The notes: generated from the letters alone by a model not told the origin. A stretch of 37,357 nt of DNA from Planctomycetaceae bacterium (GCA_002724415.1 PBOU01000049.1:60853-98209), one strand, 5' to 3'. Positions 23,426 to 32,620 are shown, counted from the stretch's first letter. Made by a program: numbers and translations.

Positions 23426-24646
23426 ATGCCACCACCACTGGTCACCCGCGACTTGCTCGAACTGCTCGAAAAGAGCCGATTGCTGAGCCAGGAACAACTC
23501 GGCAACGTCATTGACGAGCTGGAACTGCCAGCCGAAACCACGCCGGTCGAGTTGGCCGACGCGCTGATCGGCTCGAACCACCTCACCCGGTTCCAGGCTG
23601 ATCGACTTCTCGAGGGCCGCCACCGGGGGTTCTTCATCGACCACTACCGCTGCGACCACATCCTGGGGACGGGGGGCATGGGCTGGCTCTACCTGGCCAC
23701 CGACATGGACAGTGGAAACACCGTCGCGGTCAAGATGCTCCCCAAACGCCTGGAGGGCGACCCCGGCATGGTCGCCCGTTTCGAACTCGAGGCCAAGGCC
23801 GGCCTGCTGCTCAACCACCCGAACATCGTCCGGACCTACGAACATCAACGGACCGAGGGGGTCTATGGGGACGTCTACTACGTCGTCATGGAAGTCGTGA
23901 ACGGCATCAGCCTCGAAGAACTCATCGTCCGCAACGGCCCATTGCCCTGGGCGGCTGCATGCGACGTGATCCGCCAGACAGCCTCCGGGCTCCAACATGC
24001 CCACGACAACGGGACAATTCACCGGGACATCAAGCCGGCCAACCTGCTGGTCGACACCTCCGGGCACGTCAAGATCGCCGACTTTGGCCTCTCCAAGATC
24101 GAAGCCGAGGCCGACGACGAGTTCTCACTGCAGATGATCTTCGGTCACGACTGCCTCGGCACCGCCGATTACATTGCTCCCGAACAGACACTCGACAGCA
24201 ACGCCGTTGATGGTCGCGCCGATCTCTACAGCCTCGGTTGCACGTTCTATTCCGCCTTGACAGGAAAACTGCCCTTCCCGTTGAAAACGACAAAACAGAA
24301 GCTCGAAGCCCAGCGGACTCGAAAACCGCGACCGGTCGCCGGGTTTGTCGAGGATCTTCCTCCGGAAATTTCCGCGATACTGGAGAAGATGATCTCCAAG
24401 CGGCCCGAAACCCGATTTCAACAGGCCGTGGATGTCTGTCGAGCACTCTCTGGCTTCTCCGAGCGAAGCCGGGCCAATTTCTCTTTCGACAAGATCCTCA
24501 TCCAGCGATCTCAGCTTGCCCAGAAGAAGATTGCCGCCAAGCAGGCCCACCGCACCGGAGGATCGTCGGTTGTGGCCGGACATTCCGGCACCACCCATTC
24601 ATCGATAGAAACCTCGATCCGCACACGGGGGGAAAACGACGAGTGA
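23426..24646 (+). CDS. Hanks-type serine/threonine protein kinase
   Basis: Cytoplasmic eukaryotic-like Ser/Thr kinase (406 residues). Residues 1-68 form a small helical extension (DLLELLEKSRLLSQEQL, NHLTRFQADRLLEGRHRGF) seen in many planctomycete kinases. The kinase domain follows, with glycine loop GTGGMG (81-86), AVK lysine (103), catalytic HRDIKPAN (199-206), DFG (219-221) and APEQ in the activation segment. After about residue 345 there is a Lys/Gln- and Ser/Thr-rich tail (LAQKKIAAKQAHRTGG). No transmembrane or sensor domain is visible, unlike PknB-type receptors. All catalytic residues are present, so it should be active; targets are unknown. It starts 127 bases after the repeat protein stop, beyond a stable hairpin, so it probably has its own promoter. 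Confidence 0.95.
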   Translation: MPPPLVTRDLLELLEKSRLLSQEQLGNVIDELELPAETTPVELADALIGSNHLTRFQADRLLEGRHRGFFIDHYRCDHILGTGGMGWLYLATDMDSGNTVAVKMLPKRLEGDPGMVARFELEAKAGLLLNHPNIVRTYEHQRTEGVYGDVYYVVMEVVNGISLEELIVRNGPLPWAAACDVIRQTASGLQHAHDNGTIHRDIKPANLLVDTSGHVKIADFGLSKIEAEADDEFSLQMIFGHDCLGTADYIAPEQTLDSNAVDGRADLYSLGCTFYSALTGKLPFPLKTTKQKLEAQRTRKPRPVAGFVEDLPPEISAILEKMISKRPETRFQQAVDVCRALSGFSERSRANFSFDKILIQRSQLAQKKIAAKQAHRTGGSSVVAGHSGTTHSSIETSIRTRGENDE

Positions 24647-24663
24647 CCGGTCCGCGGGGCATG

Positions 24664-26004
24664 TCACCGATCCAATCGACGACGTGCCTCGGACAATCGT
24701 CGCCTCCAACTCACGGTGCCCGGCGAGAGATCAACGGCCGTCTCCAGGGCGTCGACCGCCTCGCCCACCCGCCCGGCGGCCAGCAACAGCGCCCCGAGTT
24801 CGGCGTACCCGTCGGGCAAGGCAGGCCGGAACCGGATCGCCTGCCGGAAACAACGCTCGGCCTCTTCGATCTTCATCCGGTCCCGCAGCGTCCTCCCGCG
24901 CCACACCCACGCCTCGGCGTAATCTGGCTTCCTCTGGATCGCCGCATCGAAACTCTCGGCTGCCTCAGCCAATTCCTCCATCTCTCCCAGCACCAGCCCC
25001 AGCACCAATCGCAACTCGGCCGATTCGGGGAACTCCGTCACCGCCCGTTCCAGCACTTTCCGGGCTTGTGCCGGACGGCCGGCACCTCCCAACGCCCGGG
25101 CCAGTTGAAGTGGAAACCGGATCCGTCCGGGATGGTTGGCAATCACCGTCTCGAGATATTCCACGGCACGCTGGGTTAGTCCCTGATCGAGCATCGTCTG
25201 TGCTTTCACGGCGATCCAGTTCGGGTCCCGTCGCAGGATTAGCACCTCGGCCACAAACGGGTCGTCACTGGTTTCGACCTGTGGCATTGTCTCCAGCCGT
25301 CGCCTCAACCGTTCCGCCTCTTCGCGCCGCCCCTGGCGAAACAGGACTCGAGCCAACAATTCCTGCACCATCCGGTTTTGCGGTGCAATCTCCTCCGCCT
25401 GCCGGCACAGCGACTCGGCCTCGGCCAGACGCCCCGCATCGGACTCCAGTCTCGCCAGGCCGAGCATCGCACGGGTGTTGAGTGGTTCCAACTCGTTGGC
25501 CTCGCCGAACAGTGTCGCCGCCTCCTCGGACCGTCCCGCCGCCACCAACAACTCCGCCAGGGGCAACCGGGGAAGTGCGAGGTCCGGGGCCACTGCCAGG
25601 GCGCGACGCAGGCAGCGTTCGGCCTCGACGGGATCCACGTTCTCCAGGCTCACCCCCAGCAGGTACGGCCAGCGGAACTCGTTGGCGTCCAGCCTCTGGG
25701 CCCGGCGGAACGATTCGTCAGCCGGCCGATCGTATCCGTGAGCCCGCAACAACATGGCCAGTTCCCCCCACGCCTCGCCGGACTCGGGAGCCAACCGGAC
25801 TCGATCTCGGGCTGTCTCGATCGCCTCGCGGACCTCCGGAACCGCGCCGGAGAAGTCGACATCGAGTTGAACCGGCGGTGTTTTTTTCGGCCAGTTCCAC
25901 CAGCCCACACCGACGGCGAGAACCAGGGCCGTGAACACGACCGCAATGACGGCCGGACCACGACCGCTGCCGGCTCCCGGCTCCCCGGATTCGACTCCAG
26001 TCAT
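24664..26004 (-). CDS. Membrane-anchored tetratricopeptide repeat protein
   Basis: 446-residue protein: a short cytoplasmic N-terminus, one transmembrane helix (AVIAVVFTALVLAVGVGWW, about 18-36), then roughly ten TPR units to the end. Examples are EAWGELAMLLRAHGYDRPA, LALPRLPLAELLVAAGRSEEA, FRWPYLLGVSLENVDP and DGYAELGALLLAAGRVGEA. TPRs mediate protein-protein contacts, here presumably on the periplasmic side. The start is ATG 26004 because it overlaps the TGA of the upstream FG-GAP/ASPIC gene as ATGA (26001-26004); the open frame extends upstream only inside that gene. The pairing with an FG-GAP/ASPIC protein is recurrent in Planctomycetes and Acidobacteria, and the coupling implies a complex or shared pathway. 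Confidence 0.92.
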   Translation of the reverse strand: MTGVESGEPGAGSGRGPAVIAVVFTALVLAVGVGWWNWPKKTPPVQLDVDFSGAVPEVREAIETARDRVRLAPESGEAWGELAMLLRAHGYDRPADESFRRAQRLDANEFRWPYLLGVSLENVDPVEAERCLRRALAVAPDLALPRLPLAELLVAAGRSEEAATLFGEANELEPLNTRAMLGLARLESDAGRLAEAESLCRQAEEIAPQNRMVQELLARVLFRQGRREEAERLRRRLETMPQVETSDDPFVAEVLILRRDPNWIAVKAQTMLDQGLTQRAVEYLETVIANHPGRIRFPLQLARALGGAGRPAQARKVLERAVTEFPESAELRLVLGLVLGEMEELAEAAESFDAAIQRKPDYAEAWVWRGRTLRDRMKIEEAERCFRQAIRFRPALPDGYAELGALLLAAGRVGEAVDALETAVDLSPGTVSWRRRLSEARRRLDR

Positions 26005-27812
26005 GCTCCCGCTCCCGCAGAAACACTCCGGCCGTCCCCCTTCCGGATGATCACGATCCGATCCACCTCGCCACCAGCAAACGACTCGTGGGTTCCATCC
26101 GGCCACATCACCCGGATCGAATCAACCCGTTCGGCAGTTCCCAGCCCAAAATGAGGGCGTGGATCACTGGAGGACAGAAAGCTGGTCGCCGGCTGCACCA
26201 GCCGCACGAATGCGGAGTCTCCGGCCACCACGGTCACCTGAGCTCCCAACGCCATCCGGCCGCCCCGATCTGCCAACTCGGCCTGGACGATCAGCCAGTG
26301 AGCCTCGCCGGACGACTGTCCTGGCCTGTTCTGGTTGTTGATCAGAACCCGCACCGGTCCCGCCGTGTTGCTGATAACAACGTCCACGTCCCCGTCATTG
26401 TCGATGTCGCCGGTCGCCAGCCCACGAGAGACCTCGACACGGCTCACCATCGGATCTGCCGGGTTCTCGTACCTCTTGAAGCGACCGGACCCATCGTTGA
26501 AAAACACGTGGTTGCCCTCGGCATAGATCTTCCAGAATTCTGGAACAGACTTGTCCGGCTGGCTCTTGTCATCTCGAGTCGCCCGCTTGACCCGGCCGTT
26601 GGCAACCAGCAGGTCGAGATCACCGTCATTGTCCAGATCGAGAAATTGAGTTCCGAAACCGGTGTACCCCAGGCTCGGCATGGCCAACCCGGCACGGTGG
26701 CTGGATTCACGAAAACCCGTCTCGTCGAGCCCCATGTACAGCGCGTTGTTCTCTCCCTCCAGGTGGGTCAACAACAGATCGATGCGACCGTTGCCATCAA
26801 TGTCACCACAGGCAATCCCCATGCTCGCTTGCCGTCTCCCCTCCGCGCTGAGCGCACCCCCTCGAAAGAAGGCTTCCTCGGCAAATGTCCCATCCTGTGA
26901 ATTGATCCACAGGAAGTTGGCGGCATGGTCATTGGCAACATAAATGTCCGGCCAACCATCGTCGTTGAAATCAGCACAGACAACTCCCAGGCCGGGGCCT
27001 CCCTGCCGGGAGATTCCCGCCGGCTCACTGACATCGGCGAAACGCGGCTGACCCGAAGACGTCCCACCTGTCACCTCGCCACCAAGATTGCGATACAGCC
27101 GGTCGGCCCGGCCGTCGAAGACCTGCGGGCCGCAGTAGTCGGGACGGCCACTGTTGTCGGGACACTTCGTGTCGGCACGGTAATCCACGTAGTTGGTCAC
27201 GTAGAGATCCAGCCAGCCGTCGCGGTCGAAATCCACCATCGCAACTGACGTGGACCACGACGAATTGTCGATGCCGGCCGCAGCGGTGACATCACTGAAC
27301 GTGCCGTCACGGTTGTTCAGGAACAACCGGTCCGGTCCCAGGTTGCTGAGGTACAAGTCGGGAAACCCATCGTTGTTGATGTCGCCGCAGGCCACTCCCA
27401 TCCCGTACCCCGAGTCGGCCAGGCCACTGATCGCCGAAACATCCTCGAAACGGCCAGCCTCGTTCTGCCGGTACAATCGATTGGCAACACTGACATCGGC
27501 AACCGGCTGGCCCCGGTCATCCAGTTGGCCGCTGTTGACCAAGTACAGATCCAGATCTCCGTCACCGTCGTAGTCAAACAACGACGCACCCGGCGGAACC
27601 ATCTCGGGCATCAGGTACCGGCCAACCCGTCCGGCATCGTGGACGAAACCGATCCCCAGCCGTTCGGTGGCCTCTTCGAAGAGAGCATCCTGCCCTCCGG
27701 ATGCCGACGGTGACGCCGGACCATCCATCGAACCGTCTCCGTCACATCCCGCCATCATCGACGGCAGGACGACTGAAACCAGCAAACACGCTAGTCGGGC
27801 AACAGGGCTCAT
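26001..27812 (-). CDS. FG-GAP/VCBS repeat lipoprotein with ASPIC/UnbV domain (CRTAC1-like)
   Basis: 603-residue protein with a lipoprotein signal (lipobox MAGC, Cys23) and a Ser/Gly/Asp-rich linker. A beta-propeller of integrin-like FG-GAP repeats follows, carrying many Ca2+-binding DxDxDG loops (DYDGDGDLDLYLV from residue 80, DINNDGFPDLYLS, DFDRDGWLDLYVT, DFNDDGWPDIYVA, DLDNDGDLDLLVA, DIDNDGDVDVVIS). The C-terminus is an ASPIC/UnbV domain (about 515-590: VRLVQPATSFLSSSDPRPHFGLG, IRVMWPDGTHESF). It is probably outer-membrane or surface-anchored and may bind ligands or proteins. Start ATG 27812 is preceded by GGGAGGTGA about 15 bases upstream, with stops just before. Its TGA overlaps the TPR gene ATG. 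Confidence 0.94.
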   Translation of the reverse strand: MSPVARLACLLVSVVLPSMMAGCDGDGSMDGPASPSASGGQDALFEEATERLGIGFVHDAGRVGRYLMPEMVPPGASLFDYDGDGDLDLYLVNSGQLDDRGQPVADVSVANRLYRQNEAGRFEDVSAISGLADSGYGMGVACGDINNDGFPDLYLSNLGPDRLFLNNRDGTFSDVTAAAGIDNSSWSTSVAMVDFDRDGWLDLYVTNYVDYRADTKCPDNSGRPDYCGPQVFDGRADRLYRNLGGEVTGGTSSGQPRFADVSEPAGISRQGGPGLGVVCADFNDDGWPDIYVANDHAANFLWINSQDGTFAEEAFFRGGALSAEGRRQASMGIACGDIDGNGRIDLLLTHLEGENNALYMGLDETGFRESSHRAGLAMPSLGYTGFGTQFLDLDNDGDLDLLVANGRVKRATRDDKSQPDKSVPEFWKIYAEGNHVFFNDGSGRFKRYENPADPMVSRVEVSRGLATGDIDNDGDVDVVISNTAGPVRVLINNQNRPGQSSGEAHWLIVQAELADRGGRMALGAQVTVVAGDSAFVRLVQPATSFLSSSDPRPHFGLGTAERVDSIRVMWPDGTHESFAGGEVDRIVIIRKGDGRSVSAGAGA

Positions 27813-27924
27813 GCCTGCAGTCTATCACCTCCCGGCACCCAGCTGAATTCGGAAGTCCGTGAGGTCCGCCAACCGGATTGTGGATCGGCATCCCATCACA
27901 CCTCCGCTGGCATTTCTCGACTGG

Positions 27925-28695
27925 TCACCTGGCGGCGAGATCGTCGAAATGGCTACCGCACTCACGCAGGTGATCCATGATGGCTCCAAAGTCACCACCG
28001 TGGGCCAGCAGCCGGGCTCCCTGGTCAAACAGCGTCCCCATGGCTTCGGTTGCCGCCGGACGCCCCCAGGCCTTGCCATTGGCTGCCGCCGCTGCAGCCA
28101 CCCGTTCGGTCGCACTTTCGACGGTCATGTCAGTCGTCTCATCCAACGCCAACCGCATCCCGAGGTCTCCCGGACCAATAAACAGCCCGTCAACCCCGTC
28201 CAGCGCTGCAATGGCCTCGACGTTTTCGACAGCCTCACGGGTCTCAATCTGGACCACCAGCACCGTCTGTTCGTTCGCTTCTTGCACGTACTCCAGGTGG
28301 TCCGGCAACGAAAAATCACAATCCAGCCCGGCCGCGTCGATACCACGGTTTCCAATGGGCGGAAACTTCACCGACTCGACCAGTTCCCGAGCCTTCTCGA
28401 CTGTCGAAACATGGGGAACCATCAGCCCCGTGGCTCCATCTTCGAGATACCGATACAGCCGGGTTTTCTCGGTCGTGGGAACCCGCAACAGGCAATCGAT
28501 GTCATACAACCGAAACAGCGGCAGGATGGCCTGGATTTCACGATCGGTCCAACACCTGTGCTCAAAATCCAGCCAGATGCAATCGAAACCGAACTCGGCT
28601 GCATGGCGAATGAAGGCAGGAACGAAGTGCCCCAGGCAACAGATCCTCACCGCCTCATCGTTGGCCAGTCGGGCCCGTGTCCGGCTACGTCGCAT
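27925..28695 (-). CDS. HpcH/HpaI family aldolase
   Basis: Class II (metal-dependent) aldolase of the HpcH/HpaI family, about 256 residues, cytoplasmic TIM barrel. It cleaves or forms 2-keto-3-deoxy or 4-hydroxy-2-oxo acids to pyruvate and an aldehyde. Active-site residues are visible: the base region DFEHRCW (Asp43, His46), Arg71 in LLRVP, the metal ligand Glu151 in QIET and Asp177 in GPGDLG. The start ATG 28695 has AAGGA ten bases upstream. Substrate is uncertain; homologues are garL/rhmA/hpaI-like. It is divergent from the vWA gene and follows the FG-GAP gene on the other side with no overlap, so it may be transcribed alone. Confidence 0.92.
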   Translation of the reverse strand: MRRSRTRARLANDEAVRICCLGHFVPAFIRHAAEFGFDCIWLDFEHRCWTDREIQAILPLFRLYDIDCLLRVPTTEKTRLYRYLEDGATGLMVPHVSTVEKARELVESVKFPPIGNRGIDAAGLDCDFSLPDHLEYVQEANEQTVLVVQIETREAVENVEAIAALDGVDGLFIGPGDLGMRLALDETTDMTVESATERVAAAAAANGKAWGRPAATEAMGTLFDQGARLLAHGGDFGAIMDHLRECGSHFDDLAAR

Positions 28696-28917
28696 GAGTG
28701 AATGTCCTTTTCGAGGAAAATGCCAGGTGGAAAGATCAGGGGATGGAACGCCAAACGCTACAGATTGAGAGGGTCACATGCAAACCTGAAACCGGCTTCA
28801 TGTCGCGGCCTGCCACGAGAGAACCCGTTGCACGATCCCTGTTTTTGTGTCATCGTGGAGACGGGGCGTGGGTCCATCAAGGCGGGATCCGAAACCGATC
28901 GCCTGGAGATCGACGAG
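28696..28917. other. Intergenic region between divergent aldolase and vWA genes
   Basis: A 222-base gap that must contain both promoters. An open frame continues through it upstream of the vWA ATG, but its composition is unlike the gene and no signal peptide begins there. I see no convincing promoter motif or hairpin. Confidence 0.4.
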
Positions 28918-30861
28918 ATGACATTCAAGAGAAGACAATCCTCGTCGCTCCTGTTTTCCGTCGGTGTGCACGCCATTGTGGTGACCATCTTGGCGGTACT
29001 GACTCGTCCACTGGTGCTCGGGGAAACGCAAGCCATTCTCGAAACGATCATGTCACCGGAGGAGCGTGATCGCGAGGAGTTCGAAAAGGAACTGGACGAC
29101 TCGGAGAAGATCGCCGAGACGATGAACTTCACCGCCGGAAGTATCCAGTCGACACAGGTCGGCGGTTCGGATGCTCCACTTGCCCAGCAAACCAAGGTGG
29201 AACTCGACCAGGTCGTCAAGGAACCGGATGTTCAAGTCCGGCTGGCCGACGCGAACCTGCCCGGGCTGGACCAACTGGGAGATGACCTCGGTGAAGCAGA
29301 AGTCACCGGCGAGGTGGGAGCCCTTGTCGAAGGATACGGGGCCGCCCTGGACCGGTTGACGCAGGAGCTGTTGCGGCTGATGCGAACCGACAAGTTGTTG
29401 GCCGTCTGGATGTTCGATGAATCCGAGAGCATGAAAGACGATCAGGAGGAGTTGAAAGGGCGGCTGCACCGCGTCTACGAAGAACTGAAACTGGTCAAGG
29501 AAGACGCAAAAAAACTCAACAAGGGAAAATCGCTCCGGGCCAAGGATGACGATGTCCTGCTGACAGCGGTGACCAGCTTCGGTGCCGGTTTCCATGTCCA
29601 CACGCCCAAGCCGACCTCCGACAGCCGCCTGATCATGCAGGCGATCGACCGCATCCCGATTGACCGGACCGGTAAGGAGAACATGTGTTCGGCCATCCAG
29701 GCCGCGATGAAAAAGTACGGCCGGATGGCGCGAGGCCGCAAAGTGGCCGTGATCGTGGTCAGCGACGAATCCGGTGACGACGGCGACCCCTACCTCCCTC
29801 CGGCTGCCGATCAACTCGAAAACGCCCTGGCGACGCTCAAGTCGCACCGCAGCCCGATCTACATTCTTGGCCGTGAATCGGTCTTCGGAAACTTCTACGC
29901 CTACGTTCGCTGGCAGCATCCACAGACCGGGCGAGTCCACCGACTTCCGATCCGTCGCGGTCCGGAAGCCCCTTCGGCCGAACAACTCCTTTACGACGGA
30001 TTCCGGCGACGGTTCGATTCGCACATGAGCGGCTTTGGTCCCTACGAACAGGTCCGACTGGCCCGCGACTCCGGCGGCATCTTTTTCCAGTTGCCACACG
30101 AGGAGGAGAACCTCAACGACTTCAAAAGAAAACAATTCGCCGCATTGAAGATGCGCGAATACCTGCCGAACCTCGGCTCGAGACGCATCTACATCGATGA
30201 TGTCTCCAAGAGCAAGTTCCGGGTGGCGATCCGAACGGCAATCGCACTGCTGAACCCGCTGAATCCACAGAACAAGGGACTCGAAATCCCAGAAATCGAG
30301 CACTTCGTGGTCGACCCGGTCCAGTCGACGACCCGTGTCATCTCCCGGCTGCAGCAGATCTCCAAGGTCCTACAGATCATGGCCCGCGCCCACGACACTC
30401 TCGATGCTGTGCGTTCACTCCGCGACGCGGAACCCTCGTTGAGGTGGCGAGCCAACTACGACCTGATGACCGCACAGTTGATGGCCTATCGGGTCAGGTT
30501 GTTCGAGTATGGCATTGCGTTGGGACAATTCGGCAAGAACATGCCACGACTGATTCCGCCGAAGAACCCGCCCCACAACCGCTGGGAAATCCGGCACGGA
30601 TCCGACAAGTTGCTCATGCCCGATGCCCAGCAGGAGAAAGCCCTGGGAGTCACTGCCGACCAGTTGCGGAGCTACCACCGTGAGGCGTTGCAGCAACTGG
30701 CCTCGGTTCGTGAAACCCACCAGGGAACTCCATGGGCGATGAGAGCCGAATGGGAGGAGGGGCGACGATTTGGAGCCACCTTCCGCAGTTGGCGGTACGA
30801 TCCTCCCAAGCCGCGACCCAGCAAGCCCCGACCAAAGCCGATTCCACCGCCGAACCTGTAG
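28918..30861 (+). CDS. Membrane-anchored von Willebrand factor A (vWA) domain protein
   Basis: 647-residue protein with an N-terminal transmembrane anchor (LLFSVGVHAIVVTILAVL, about 11-28), an acidic/Gln-rich stalk (about 45-135) and a vWA domain (about 155-370). The MIDAS metal site DESES (167-171) has the DxSxS form. AVIVVSDESGDDGD follows later, with an RTGKENM segment between them that could supply the MIDAS Thr. The C-terminal half is a helical/beta region without recognised domain, and the tail is Pro/Lys-rich (PRPSKPRPKPIPPP). Start ATG 28918 is chosen because the anchor begins there; the frame upstream to 28702 has no signal-like sequence. vWA proteins often act as chaperone- or complex-associated subunits; the partner is unknown. 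It converges on the LarA gene with only four bases between stops. Confidence 0.88.
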   Translation: MTFKRRQSSSLLFSVGVHAIVVTILAVLTRPLVLGETQAILETIMSPEERDREEFEKELDDSEKIAETMNFTAGSIQSTQVGGSDAPLAQQTKVELDQVVKEPDVQVRLADANLPGLDQLGDDLGEAEVTGEVGALVEGYGAALDRLTQELLRLMRTDKLLAVWMFDESESMKDDQEELKGRLHRVYEELKLVKEDAKKLNKGKSLRAKDDDVLLTAVTSFGAGFHVHTPKPTSDSRLIMQAIDRIPIDRTGKENMCSAIQAAMKKYGRMARGRKVAVIVVSDESGDDGDPYLPPAADQLENALATLKSHRSPIYILGRESVFGNFYAYVRWQHPQTGRVHRLPIRRGPEAPSAEQLLYDGFRRRFDSHMSGFGPYEQVRLARDSGGIFFQLPHEEENLNDFKRKQFAALKMREYLPNLGSRRIYIDDVSKSKFRVAIRTAIALLNPLNPQNKGLEIPEIEHFVVDPVQSTTRVISRLQQISKVLQIMARAHDTLDAVRSLRDAEPSLRWRANYDLMTAQLMAYRVRLFEYGIALGQFGKNMPRLIPPKNPPHNRWEIRHGSDKLLMPDAQQEKALGVTADQLRSYHREALQQLASVRETHQGTPWAMRAEWEEGRRFGATFRSWRYDPPKPRPSKPRPKPIPPPNL

Positions 30862-30865
30862 CCGC

Positions 30866-32137
30866 TCAGGCCACGACCGGCAGCACGTAGGGTCCCTTGG
30901 GAATCACCGCGATCCGCGCATCCGGGCCGTAGTCTTCCAGTGCGGACGCCACCGCTTCTTCAACCGACTCGGCCGCCTCGACGAACAACTCACCCAGCCG
31001 CTGTGCCGTCAGCCCGTCGCTGACAAATGTGACCCTGGCCTTACGCAGCACCTTGGCCAGTTCTTCGAGTTGCCACTGGTCCATCACGAAATAGTCCTTG
31101 CCGAGGATGCGTTCCATGAACACCTCCAGGCTCGAGTTCTCTTCGAACAGGCTCTGGAACTCCGGGCTGCCAACTCCCTCGGAGAGGCCGGCGGCAATGA
31201 TGATCCTCCCCCCCTCCTTGACGATCGGCAACGCGCCGGTGAGTCCCTTGACGGCCTGGTAAAAGGTGGTGTCCAGCGGATATCCGGCCGAGCTGGTGAC
31301 CACCACGTCGCAGGCTTCCGACACCTCCGCGGTCACCACCCCACGGATCAACTCGACTCCTTCCTGAAACGCACCGATCATGTCACCGGCCACGACACCG
31401 GTCACGCGTCGCTGTTCGTCCAATGTGACATTGACGATAAAATCGCAACCGGCCATCTGGCCAATTGCCGTATTCTCCTCGTGCACCGGATTCCCATCCA
31501 GGATCCCACAGTCGGCCTTGGGGTGCTCGATGAAATCCGGTCCATGCCACACCTTGACCGTCTCCAGCGCCGCCAGTCCCGGGCAGATCAACTTGCGACC
31601 GCCGGAAAACCCGGCCATCAGGTGTGGTTCGATCAAGCCGGTTGTGATTTTCAGGTCAGCCTCAACGTACCGGCTGTCGATCCAGACGGGCACCCCTCGA
31701 GGCGACTCGCCCAGGTAAGTGTGCTCATCACGAATCGTCCCGTGGTGATTCTCCACGCGGTAATTGGCTGCAATCTCGGCCCCCACCAACTCGACCAGTT
31801 CATCCCCCTCGTTGGGCCGATGCATCCCGGTGGCGATCAGGATCAGGATCTCCTGTCGGGGAATCCCGGCCGCTTCCAATGTCGGCAACAGGCACTCCAG
31901 GATCACCTGGTTGGGAACCGGCCGCGTGATGTCACAGATGGCGATACAGGCTGACGTGCGATCACGTGCCAATTCCAACAAGGGCTGGGTTCCGGTGGGG
32001 CTGGCCACCTTCTCGGCCACGGCGGCAACAGGGTCGGCCAGCGGCTCCATCGGCTGAATCGACAACGGACCGACAATGTTCCCGTCGGGCAATTCGACAT
32101 CGAGGCCGGTTTTTCCGTAATCAAGGGTAACTCGCAT
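30866..32137 (-). CDS. LarA-family nickel-dependent racemase (lactate racemase or relative, DUF2088)
   Basis: Cytoplasmic enzyme of the LarA family, which uses a nickel pincer nucleotide cofactor to racemise or epimerise 2-hydroxy acids. Length (423 residues) and the key residues match closely: His106 (GMHRP), His172 (EPHLMAGF), Lys182 (GGRK, cofactor attachment) and His198 (VWHGP). All lie exactly two residues earlier than their counterparts in the Lactobacillus plantarum enzyme (108, 174, 184, 200). The DITRP motif (69-73) is also present. No larB, larC or larE lies within the window, so the cofactor genes must be elsewhere. Many family members act on substrates other than lactate. It ends four bases from the vWA stop; the YjbQ-family gene lies 63 bases upstream on the same strand. 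Confidence 0.9.
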   Translation of the reverse strand: MRVTLDYGKTGLDVELPDGNIVGPLSIQPMEPLADPVAAVAEKVASPTGTQPLLELARDRTSACIAICDITRPVPNQVILECLLPTLEAAGIPRQEILILIATGMHRPNEGDELVELVGAEIAANYRVENHHGTIRDEHTYLGESPRGVPVWIDSRYVEADLKITTGLIEPHLMAGFSGGRKLICPGLAALETVKVWHGPDFIEHPKADCGILDGNPVHEENTAIGQMAGCDFIVNVTLDEQRRVTGVVAGDMIGAFQEGVELIRGVVTAEVSEACDVVVTSSAGYPLDTTFYQAVKGLTGALPIVKEGGRIIIAAGLSEGVGSPEFQSLFEENSSLEVFMERILGKDYFVMDQWQLEELAKVLRKARVTFVSDGLTAQRLGELFVEAAESVEEAVASALEDYGPDARIAVIPKGPYVLPVVA

Positions 32138-32200
32138 GGTGAGAAAGCTCGTCGTGAATGGAATTGCCAGACGGCCTAGGGTAACGAATCTCGCAGAACA

Positions 32201-32620
32201 TCACTCCCCATGGAGTGTCAGCACCACCCTCCGGCCACCACCCTGGTTGCGATGCTCGACCAGGTAAATCCCCTGCCAGGTTCCCAGGGCCAACCGGCCA
32301 CCGGCCACCGGAATCGAGAGCGAACACCCCAGCAGTGAGTTTTTCACGTGTGCTGGCATGTCGTCGGGCCCCTCGAGCGTGTGCCGGTAGGGAAAGTCCT
32401 CCGGAGCAATCGCGTTGATCGATGCCTCGAGATCCGTGGGCACATCGGGATCGGCATTCTCGTTGATCGACAGCGATGCCGAGGTGTGTTGAACGAACAC
32501 GTGCAACACTCCCCGTTCGGTCTCGGCCAGTTCGGGTAAAGCAGACACCAGTTCAGCGGTCACGAGATGCCAGCCGCGCGACAGTGGCGGCAACTGCACC
32601 TGCCGTTGTGTCCAGGTCAT
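32201..32620 (-). CDS. yjbQ: YjbQ family (UPF0047) protein
   Basis: A 139-residue small cytoplasmic protein of the YjbQ/UPF0047 family, reported as having thiamine phosphate synthase activity in E. coli; the physiological role is not settled. The signature is complete: VFVQHTSASLSINENADP, HVKNSLLGCSLSIP and ALGTWQGIYLVEHR with conserved His and Glu. The start is ATG 32620, which overlaps the chorismate synthase stop as ATGA (32617-32620), so translation is coupled to aroC. A longer frame to 32650 would overlap aroC further and is not favoured. The link between a chorismate enzyme and YjbQ is positional only. Confidence 0.92.
   Translation of the reverse strand: MTWTQRQVQLPPLSRGWHLVTAELVSALPELAETERGVLHVFVQHTSASLSINENADPDVPTDLEASINAIAPEDFPYRHTLEGPDDMPAHVKNSLLGCSLSIPVAGGRLALGTWQGIYLVEHRNQGGGRRVVLTLHGE

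Noticed and set aside
24238-25481. Long plus-strand frames opposite the TPR gene
   Set aside because: High-GC shadows rich in Pro/Arg/Ser; the TPR periodicity on the minus strand is unmistakable.
28702-28917. Upstream extension of the vWA gene
   Set aside because: It is unlike a signal or anchor and the membrane segment starts directly after the ATG at 28918.
29053-30303. 416-codon minus-strand frame
   Set aside because: Antisense to the vWA protein, whose MIDAS motif and anchor are clear.
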